Shown here one piece after another: positions 1 to 5,477 of a stretch of 12,355 nt of DNA (its first letter is position 1; every line of letters begins with the position of its first letter). The translations under genes were made by a program, and so were the position numbers. The notes beneath the pieces were generated by a model. It did not search any database. It saw nothing but the letters and a program-made list of their open reading frames with translations, and had not been told where the DNA came from. Source of the stretch: Lachnospiraceae bacterium UBA4292 (lineage in GTDB: Bacteria; Bacillota; Clostridia; Lachnospirales; Lachnospiraceae); the NCBI GenBank assembly GCA_002395865.1, contig DGVE01000177.1:1-12355 (forward strand). Reading direction: 5' to 3'.

Positions 1-1289
1 TCAAGACAGGTACTCCTGCCAGAATCGACGGAAGAACCGTGGATTTTTCGAAGATGGCTGAGCAGAAGGGTGATGATGAGATAGTTCCCTTCTCATTTAC
101 ATCCGATGCCTCTGCTATGGATAAGGAGCAGGTGAGCTGCTGGCTGACCTATACAAATGAGAGGACACACGATATAATCCGCGCAAATCTGGACAGATCT
201 CCCCTCTACTGCGGCGTGATAGAGGGTGTTGGACCCAGATACTGTCCTTCGATAGAGGATAAGGTGGTAAGGTTTCCCGATAAGAACAGACACCAGCTTT
301 TTATTGAGCCTGAGGGAAGATATACGAATGAAATGTATATAGGAGGCATGAGCAGCTCCCTTCCGGAGGATGTCCAGTACGATATGATACATACTGTTCC
401 CGGACTGGAGAATGCGGCGATAGTTCGAAACGCATATGCCATAGAGTATGATTGTGTGGATGCTATCATGCTGAAACATACTCTGGAATTTAAAAATATC
501 GAAGGACTGTTCGCAGCGGGCCAGTTCAACGGAAGCTCAGGATATGAGGAGGCCGCCGCGCAGGGCATCATAGCGGGTATAAATGCCGCTCGCAAGGTAA
601 AGGGACTTGAACAGATAGTACTCGACAGGTCACAGGCATATATAGGTGTGCTCATAGACGATCTCGTGACTAAACAGAGCGCAGAACCCTATAGAATGAT
701 GACATCCAGAGCGGAATACCGTCTCATACTCCGTCAGGACAACGCAGATATGCGTCTGACTCAGATAGGACATGATATAGGTCTCGTAAACGACGAAAGA
801 TATGAAAACTTCCTCAAAAAGAAGGCTGCGGTGGCTGAGGAGGAGTTCAGACTTAAAAACACATACGTGGGAAATACCGAGGAGGTCAACGGTCTGCTGA
901 AATCTTACGGTTCGACACCTCTCATCAGCGGCGCCAGTCTTGCAGAACTCATCAATCGTCAGGAACTCGACTATGAAAAACTCGCTCCGATAGATAAAAA
1001 CCGCCCCGAACTGCCAAAGAATGTCTGGTCGGAGGCAGCTATACTCATAAAGTACGAGGGATATATAAAAAGACAGGAAAAGCAGATAGAACAGTTTAAA
1101 AAACTCGAAAACCGCCGACTTCCATCTGACGCGGATTACACTCAGATAAAAGGCATCCGTCTCGAGGCCGCGCAGAAGCTGAATATCGTGCGACCCGCCA
1201 ATATCGGCCAGGCTTCGCGTATCTCCGGAGTCTCACCTGCGGATATATCGGTACTACTTGTATATTTTTCCAGAAACGGACGCAACTGA
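1..1289 (+). CDS. mnmG: MnmG (GidA), tRNA uridine-5-carboxymethylaminomethyl modification enzyme, 5'-truncated
   Basis: MnmG is the FAD-dependent partner of MnmE. Together they install the (carboxymethyl)aminomethyl group on U34 of certain tRNAs in the cytoplasm. The reading frame is open from base 3 with no start in the window ([14 protein letters not shown]), so the gene begins upstream. About 428 of the roughly 630 residues usual for the family are present; the N-terminal dinucleotide-binding GxGxxG part is outside. Visible signatures are [12 protein letters not shown], the second FAD-contact segment [35 protein letters not shown], and the C-terminal helical MnmE/tRNA-binding part ending in [20 protein letters not shown]. 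The GTG at 39 is an internal valine codon, not a start. The stop (1287-1289) overlaps the outer candidate start of rsmG. Isoleucine is often ATA, as in the partition genes. Confidence 0.97.
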   Translation, partial: KTGTPARIDGRTVDFSKMAEQKGDDEIVPFSFTSDASAMDKEQVSCWLTYTNERTHDIIRANLDRSPLYCGVIEGVGPRYCPSIEDKVVRFPDKNRHQLFIEPEGRYTNEMYIGGMSSSLPEDVQYDMIHTVPGLENAAIVRNAYAIEYDCVDAIMLKHTLEFKNIEGLFAAGQFNGSSGYEEAAAQGIIAGINAARKVKGLEQIVLDRSQAYIGVLIDDLVTKQSAEPYRMMTSRAEYRLILRQDNADMRLTQIGHDIGLVNDERYENFLKKKAAVAEEEFRLKNTYVGNTEEVNGLLKSYGSTPLISGASLAELINRQELDYEKLAPIDKNRPELPKNVWSEAAILIKYEGYIKRQEKQIEQFKKLENRRLPSDADYTQIKGIRLEAAQKLNIVRPANIGQASRISGVSPADISVLLVYFSRNGRN

Positions 1290-2020
1290 TGTTCCACGTG
1301 GAACAATTATTGATCATGGATAACATAAAATATATTATAGAGCGGTTTGGCATAGCCGGACTGAAGATAGATGAAATTAAAGCTGCACAGCTTAATACAT
1401 TCTATGAGATGCTTGTAGAAAAAAACAAGGTGATGAACCTCACAGGTATAACCGGGTTCGAGGACGTCGTTCTCAAGCATTTTATCGACAGCGTTATGAA
1501 TGTACAGATAAAGGGCGATGAAACGATGATAGATGTGGGTACAGGAGCCGGTTTTCCCGGTATTCCTCTCAAGATCGTCTATCCTGACCTGAAAGTCACC
1601 CTTATGGACTCACTCAACAAGAGACTGCTTTTTCTTGATGAAGTCATAGCTGAACTTAAGCTTACCGACATATACACATGTCATGCCAGAGCAGAGGATC
1701 TCGGACACGATAAGAACCATCGTGAACGCTACAATCTTGCGGTTTCACGCGCAGTTGCAAACTTATCAAGCCTCTGTGAATACTGCTTGCCCTTCGTGAG
1801 AAAGGGAGGAACCTTCATATCGTATAAATCCGATGCATCCCGCGAGCTTGATGCTGCTTCACATGCAATAAAAACTCTCGGGGGAGGAAAACCACACATA
1901 GATATATTCCTCCTGCCCGAAACCGATATGAAGCGAACCCTCATCTACATACCCAAGTCCGCTCAGACACCAAACACCTACCCCCGCAAAGCCCCCCTGC
2001 CCTCAAAACAACCGTTATAG
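1289..2020 (+). CDS. rsmG: RsmG (GidB), 16S rRNA m7G527 methyltransferase
   Basis: RsmG is a SAM-dependent methyltransferase that makes N7-methylguanosine 527 in the 530 loop of 16S rRNA. The SAM-binding loop DVGTGAGFPG is at residues 82-91 and the family motif AVSRAVANL starts at residue 151. The C-terminus YPRKAPLPSKQPL matches the usual RsmG ending. Two starts are possible. ATG 1289 overlaps the mnmG stop (TGATG) and gives 243 aa beginning MFHVEQ, a peptide encoded by parS1. ATG 1316 gives 234 aa and fits the family's usual N-terminus better. Neither has a clear ribosome binding site, so 1289 is kept because it allows coupling to mnmG. No promoter is seen, so it is probably co-transcribed with mnmG and ends at the parS2 terminator. 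Confidence 0.95.
   Translation: MFHVEQLLIMDNIKYIIERFGIAGLKIDEIKAAQLNTFYEMLVEKNKVMNLTGITGFEDVVLKHFIDSVMNVQIKGDETMIDVGTGAGFPGIPLKIVYPDLKVTLMDSLNKRLLFLDEVIAELKLTDIYTCHARAEDLGHDKNHRERYNLAVSRAVANLSSLCEYCLPFVRKGGTFISYKSDASRELDAASHAIKTLGGGKPHIDIFLLPETDMKRTLIYIPKSAQTPNTYPRKAPLPSKQPL
1290..1305. other. parS: parS centromere site 1
   Basis: This is the perfect 16-bp palindrome TGTTCCACGTGGAACA, the ParB/Spo0J loading site (the GC variant of the TGTTTCACGTGAAACA consensus). It starts inside the TGATG overlap of the mnmG stop and the outer rsmG ATG, so if that ATG is used the site encodes FHVEQ of RsmG. The same 16 bp occurs twice more in the window, and parB is 1.7 kb downstream. Confidence 0.95.
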
Positions 2021-2026
2021 CAATTC

Positions 2027-2063
2027 ACAAAGATGTTCCACGTGGAACATCTTTGTTTTTTTT
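2027..2063 (+). terminator. Rho-independent terminator of rsmG with parS2 as its stem
   Basis: The palindrome at 2027-2056 is perfect. As RNA it folds into a 13-bp stem (ACAAAGATGTTCC pairing with GGAACATCTTTGT) with an ACGU loop. A run of eight T follows directly at 2056-2063, its first base also being the last base of the stem. It lies 7 bp after the rsmG stop, the right place to end the mnmG-rsmG transcript. The 16-bp parS sequence is entirely inside the hairpin. Confidence 0.88.
2034..2049. other. parS: parS centromere site 2
   Basis: This is an identical copy of TGTTCCACGTGGAACA, 744 bp from site 1. It is the core of a longer perfect palindrome (2027-2056) that also forms the rsmG terminator stem. 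Confidence 0.95.
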
Positions 2064-2117
2064 CTCGAGACCCACCGTGGTCCTTGCAGAACCAACCGCA
2101 GCCAATGTCAAAACCCC

Positions 2118-2146
2118 TTGTATTCCACACAGAAACATTGTATAAT
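2118..2146 (+). promoter_or_regulatory. Sigma-A promoter of the parAB operon
   Basis: The -35 box is TTGTAT (2118-2123), followed by a 17-bp spacer and a perfect -10 box TATAAT (2141-2146). The predicted start of transcription is near 2152-2153. The last T of the -10 box is the first base of parS3. Confidence 0.85.
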
Positions 2147-2161
2147 GTTCCACGTGGAACA
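2146..2161. other. parS: parS centromere site 3, overlapping the parA promoter
   Basis: This is a third identical TGTTCCACGTGGAACA, extended by one AA/TT pair on each side to a 20-bp palindrome (2144-2163). It is 112 bp from site 2. It runs from the end of the -10 box across the predicted transcription start, so ParB bound here would be expected to block or modulate parAB transcription (inference). Confidence 0.95.
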
Positions 2162-2187
2162 TTTACAAGAAGAAAGCAGGTTTTTTG

Positions 2188-2952
2188 ATGGGCAAGATAA
2201 TAGCGATAGCAAACCAGAAGGGCGGCGTCGGAAAGACGACCACCGTGATAAATCTGTCGGCATGTCTGGCGGAATTGAAAAAGAAGGTACTTATAGTGGA
2301 TATAGACCCCCAGGGCAATTCGACCACAGGTACAGGACTGAATAAGACAGGCCTCGAGAATACGGCATATCAGCTGATGCTTGGAGAGGCGGGTGTAAGG
2401 GACTGTATATCGGCCACAGAATATGAGGGCCTGAGTATAATCCCCGCCAATGTAGATCTCGCGGGCGCAGAGGTGGAGCTGATAGGAACAAACAGACCGC
2501 AGTATATATTAAAGAAGGAACTGGAAAAAGTAAGGGACGAATTCGACTATGTGATCATTGACTGCCCCCCGTCACTCTCACTTCTGACGATAAATGCGAT
2601 GACGGCAGCAGATTCGGTGATTGTACCCATTCAGTGTGAATTTCTGGCACTCGAGGGTCTGACACAGATCATGAACTCCATAAAGCTCGTGAAGAAGAGA
2701 ATGAACCCGCACCTTAAGCTCGACGGAGTGGTATTTACCATGTACGACGCCAGAACCAACCTGAGCCAGCAGGTGGTCGAGGATGTAAAGCAAAATCTGG
2801 ACAGTGATGAGATATATACAACGATAATACCCAGAAATGTGCGCATTTCGGAGGCACCCAGCTACGGTCAGCCGATAAATATCTATGACAGCAAATGCGC
2901 CGGTACCGAGGCTTACAGAAGCCTGGCAAAAGAGATAGTCGCGGGAGAATAG
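2188..2952 (+). CDS. parA: ParA/Soj chromosome-partition ATPase
   Basis: ParA/Soj is a Walker-type ATPase that binds DNA as an ATP dimer. It is stimulated by ParB-parS complexes to move or organise the origin region, and in Bacillus it also acts on DnaA. The deviant Walker A motif KGGVGKTT is at residues 11-18, preceded by IIAIANQ. VLIVDIDPQGNST (switch/Walker A') and DYVIIDCPPSLSLLT (Walker B region) follow. The 254-aa length is normal for Soj. ATG 2188 is chosen because AGCAGG (2175-2180) lies 7 nt upstream; the TTG three bases earlier is less likely. It is the first gene of an operon with parB, whose ATG follows after 8 bp. Confidence 0.97.
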   Translation: MGKIIAIANQKGGVGKTTTVINLSACLAELKKKVLIVDIDPQGNSTTGTGLNKTGLENTAYQLMLGEAGVRDCISATEYEGLSIIPANVDLAGAEVELIGTNRPQYILKKELEKVRDEFDYVIIDCPPSLSLLTINAMTAADSVIVPIQCEFLALEGLTQIMNSIKLVKKRMNPHLKLDGVVFTMYDARTNLSQQVVEDVKQNLDSDEIYTTIIPRNVRISEAPSYGQPINIYDSKCAGTEAYRSLAKEIVAGE

Positions 2953-2960
2953 GGGGAGAT

Positions 2961-3863
2961 ATGGCACCGAAAAAGGGACTGGGAAGAGGAATCGGCTCAC
3001 TTATCGACGGAGCCTACGATGAACCAAAAAATACTAACGAACAGGTAAAAACTGTTGAAAAGACCGTAGAAGTTATAAAAGAAGTTAAAGTCAATGAACC
3101 GCTCATGCTCAAGATCCGGGACGTTGAACCAAACCGCGAGCAGCCCAGAAAGAACTTTGATGACGCGGCAATCACAGAGCTTGCGGAGTCGATAAAGCAG
3201 TACGGTATCATTCAACCGATCATCGTGAAGCAGGATGGCAAGAGATATGTGATCATTGCCGGCGAGAGAAGGTGGAGAGCCGCAAAGGAGGCGGGACTCA
3301 AGGAGGTTCCCGCTGTCGTGAAGCAATATACCGACAGGGAGGTCATGGAGATCGCACTCGTGGAGAATATCCAGAGGCAGGATCTGAACCCTGTTGAGGA
3401 GGCGATGGCCTATAAGAGACTGATAGATGAGTATCAGCTCACTCAGGAGGAGGTCGCGGGGAAGGTAGGCAGAGGCCGTGCGACCGTGAGCAACTCCATG
3501 AGACTGCTTGCTCTTCCACAGCCCGTTCTTGACATGCTCGCGGACGGCAGGATAAGCACCGGACACGCGAAGGCTCTTCTCGAGGTGAAGGATGAGGAGG
3601 AGCTTGTGAAGCTCGCGCAGGCCATAGAAAACGGCGGATTAAGCGTTCGCGAGACTGAGAGACTCGTAAAGACTGCCGGCATGCAGAAGAAGGAGAAGCC
3701 TGTGCTTCCGAACGCCCAGACCTACGCGGATATAGAGGACAGATTGAGACAGAGACTTTGCACAAAGGTAAATATCAAAAGAAGCGGCGCCGATAAGGGT
3801 CGCATAGAGATTGATTACACCTCGGCGCAGGAGCTTGAGAGCATACTTGAAAGGATACTTTGA
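2961..3863 (+). CDS. parB: ParB/Spo0J, parS-binding CTPase partition protein
   Basis: ParB loads at parS as a CTP-dependent sliding clamp, spreads over nearby DNA, recruits SMC and stimulates ParA. The 300-aa protein begins MAPKKGLGRGIGSLI, the typical ParA-interacting N-terminus, which supports ATG 2961 behind AGGGGGAG (2951-2958). The N-terminal CTP-binding domain shows GERRW at 101-105 and ENIQRQDLNP from residue 135. A helix-turn-helix (LTQEEVAGKVGRGRATVSNSM) follows and reads parS. The C-terminal third carries the dimerisation region, including a basic KVNIKRSGADKGRIEIDY strand segment. Its targets are presumably the three parS sites just upstream. The stop overlaps the next start (TGATG). 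Confidence 0.97.
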   Translation: MAPKKGLGRGIGSLIDGAYDEPKNTNEQVKTVEKTVEVIKEVKVNEPLMLKIRDVEPNREQPRKNFDDAAITELAESIKQYGIIQPIIVKQDGKRYVIIAGERRWRAAKEAGLKEVPAVVKQYTDREVMEIALVENIQRQDLNPVEEAMAYKRLIDEYQLTQEEVAGKVGRGRATVSNSMRLLALPQPVLDMLADGRISTGHAKALLEVKDEEELVKLAQAIENGGLSVRETERLVKTAGMQKKEKPVLPNAQTYADIEDRLRQRLCTKVNIKRSGADKGRIEIDYTSAQELESILERIL

Positions 3864-4093
3864 TGTTATTTTTTAAGAAGAAGACCGGAGCCAAAAAGGC
3901 GGTCCTCGCAAAGCTCAATGAGGGGCATATGTACCTCGATAACAACTACAGGGATCTGGCGGTCTCCACGCTGGCGGAAGCGAAGAAGATCATGGATGAC
4001 AGAAAGGACGAACTGTCCGAAAGGGATATAAAGGAACTCTCATCGGAACTGTCCAGGTATGCCACAAGAGTGGAACATATGGGTAAATATTAA
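3863..4093 (+). CDS. Small basic helical protein of unknown function in the par operon
   Basis: A 76-aa protein that I do not recognise. It starts MLFFKKKTGAKKAV and is rich in Lys, Glu, Asp and Ala. It is predicted helical throughout (for example AVSTLAEAKKIMDD and SERDIKELSSELSRYATRVEHM), with no signal peptide, membrane segment or cysteine. Its ATG overlaps the parB stop (TGATG) and its stop overlaps the next ATG (TAATG), so it is very probably translated by coupling with its neighbours. The double overlap and normal composition argue for a real gene. A role with ParB or the membrane protein downstream is only suggested by position. Confidence 0.75.
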   Translation: MLFFKKKTGAKKAVLAKLNEGHMYLDNNYRDLAVSTLAEAKKIMDDRKDELSERDIKELSSELSRYATRVEHMGKY

Positions 4094-4602
4094 TGAATTC
4101 GAAATTATTTCAATTAGGAATAGATCCTATATATATCATTGCGATAATTGCGGCGATAAGCATAGTTGCACTGGTATTGTCTGTGATAGTGAATTACAGG
4201 ACGATAAAGATGTGGCACCGCTACGATCGTTTTATGAGGGGCAGGGATGCCGAGACCATGGAGGAGCTCATAAATCAGCTCGCGGGGCAGACCGAGGCTC
4301 TTCGGGATGATGTCGCCACGCTAAAGTTCAACCTGAAGAATATCGCGAAGGATATAAAGAGCAATATCAAAAAGGTTGCCATCAGAAAATATAACGCGTT
4401 CGCGGATGTGGGCGGCAAGCTCAGCTTTTCACTCGTGATGCTGGACGGTGAGAACAACGGCTTTATCATCACCTGCATGCACTCGAACGGTCCGAGCTAC
4501 ACATATATAAAGGAAGTGATAGGTGGAGAGACCTATGTGTCGCTCTCGGCCGAGGAGCTCGAGGCTCTGAAAGAGGCCATGGAGTCCGATATTCTTCTGT
4601 AA
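4093..4602 (+). CDS. DUF4446 family membrane protein
   Basis: A 169-aa protein with one N-terminal membrane segment (about residues 11-33, IYIIAIIAAISIVALVLSVI) and a cytoplasmic part predicted to start with a helical coiled region (about 45-95). The family signature follows: VAIRKYNAFADVGGKLSFSLVMLDGENNGF, then a Ser/Tyr-rich strand and the acidic C-terminus LSAEELEALKEAMES. This matches DUF4446, a Firmicutes family often encoded beside parB; its function is unknown. The start overlaps the stop of the 76-aa gene (TAATG) and no strong ribosome binding site is seen, so translation is probably coupled. It could link the partition machinery to the membrane, but nothing in the sequence proves this. 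Confidence 0.88.
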   Translation: MNSKLFQLGIDPIYIIAIIAAISIVALVLSVIVNYRTIKMWHRYDRFMRGRDAETMEELINQLAGQTEALRDDVATLKFNLKNIAKDIKSNIKKVAIRKYNAFADVGGKLSFSLVMLDGENNGFIITCMHSNGPSYTYIKEVIGGETYVSLSAEELEALKEAMESDILL

Positions 4603-4619
4603 CCGGAACAGGAGGGAGC

Positions 4620-5309
4620 ATGTATCTTGATAACTACGATAATTATGTCTTTGATCTGTACGGAACTTTGATAGATATAAATACAGATGAGAGGGCCGCG
4701 AAGACCTGGAAGAAGTGGCTGAAGATCCTGGACAGAGAAAAAATAAAGCATCCCGACTACATAAGATTTCGAAGGGACTTTTTTGAACTGGATAAGCTGT
4801 ATCGGGCGGAGGCTACTCAGAAGACAGGCAGTAAATACCCCGAGATAGAGATTCTGAATGTATACAGGGAATTATTTGATGATTACGGCAATAAACCGGT
4901 GGTCGATGAAAAACTGAATGAACTCTCCTACGCATTCAGAGCCTGCTCGAGGAAGTATTACAGGCTTTATGACGGAGTGCCTGAATTTCTGAAAAAGCTC
5001 AGAAGCAGCGGCAAAAAGGTGTACATCCTGAGCAATGCGCAGGCCAGCTACACTCTTCCGGAGATACTTCATTTCGGACTCGATAAGATGGTGGATGACT
5101 GCATCATCTCCAGTGACTGCGGATATATGAAGCCGGAGGGGGCATTTTTCGAGATCCTGATAGGAAGACATTCGCTTGAAAGAAGCCGCACCGTAATGAT
5201 AGGGGACTCTTCCTTCTCTGACGGGGGAGTGGCAAAAAACTGCGGCACAGACTTCATTCATCTGGCCGGTGAGAACAGTTCAAAAATTTTTTACATAAAA
5301 AACCTCTAA
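4620..5309 (+). CDS. HAD-superfamily hydrolase
   Basis: A 229-aa haloacid dehalogenase-superfamily protein, probably a cytoplasmic phosphatase of unknown substrate. Motif I is VFDLYGTLID with nucleophile Asp12. Motif II is the Ser in VYILSNAQ, motif III the Lys in YMKPEGAFFEI, and motif IV MIGDSSFSDGG. The helical cap lies between motifs I and II (about residues 20-115). The position two after the nucleophile is Tyr14 rather than the Asp usual in HAD phosphatases; the DxYGT form is known from haloacid dehalogenases and some other HAD proteins. ATG 4620 is supported by GGAGGG (4611-4616). It follows the DUF4446 gene by 17 bp and looks like the last gene of the par operon. No convincing terminator follows, only an AT-only palindrome at 5311-5324. 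Confidence 0.9.
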   Translation: MYLDNYDNYVFDLYGTLIDINTDERAAKTWKKWLKILDREKIKHPDYIRFRRDFFELDKLYRAEATQKTGSKYPEIEILNVYRELFDDYGNKPVVDEKLNELSYAFRACSRKYYRLYDGVPEFLKKLRSSGKKVYILSNAQASYTLPEILHFGLDKMVDDCIISSDCGYMKPEGAFFEILIGRHSLERSRTVMIGDSSFSDGGVAKNCGTDFIHLAGENSSKIFYIKNL

Positions 5310-5338
5310 AAAATAATATTATTTAACGCATTTTTTAC

Positions 5339-5367
5339 TTGTAAAATTCTGCTTGGTAATTTATCAT
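5339..5367 (+). promoter_or_regulatory. Sigma-A promoter of the GH5 glucanase gene
   Basis: The -35 box is TTGTAA (5339-5344), then a 17-bp spacer and -10 TATCAT (5362-5367), with a predicted start near 5374. Inverted hexamers CTGCTT (5349-5354) and AAGCAG (5371-5376) flank the -10 box, about two helical turns apart, and could be an operator. Confidence 0.7.
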
Positions 5368-5384
5368 CTTAAGCAGGAGGATGG

Positions 5385-5447
5385 AGTCGTCGGGACAAAT
5401 CCTGACGGCTCTTGTCAGTTAAAGAACAGGATGTACTTTATGTACAT
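5385..5447 (+). promoter_or_regulatory. Structured 5' leader of the GH5 gene: three abutting hairpins
   Basis: Three hairpins follow one another without spacers. 5385-5410 has an 11-bp stem with two G-U pairs and a CAAA loop. 5411-5430 has CTTGT pairing ACAGG with one G-U pair. 5431-5447 has ATGTAC pairing GTACAT with a TTTAT loop. No known riboswitch class was recognised. The leader is about 100 nt long and ends in the strong AAGGGAGG ribosome binding site. Confidence 0.5.
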
Positions 5448-5477
5448 GCGAAGCAGCATTTTTCAAGGGAGGAAAAC

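Noticed and set aside
39..41. GTG at 39 as the start of a shorter mnmG
   Set aside because: The frame is open upstream and encodes conserved MnmG sequence ([12 protein letters not shown]), so the GTG is internal.
2118..2345. 75-codon plus-strand frame starting MYSTQKHCIMFHVEHLQ
   Set aside because: It reads through the parA promoter and parS3, has no ribosome binding site, and overlaps parA in another frame. The FHVE peptide is just parS translated.
5311..5324. AAATAATATTATTT palindrome after the HAD gene as a terminator
   Set aside because: The stem is A-T only with no loop or U-tract of note. It is too weak to call.
5374..5477. Known riboswitch (for example c-di-GMP) in the GH5 leader
   Set aside because: The conserved core motifs of these classes are not present; only simple hairpins are seen.
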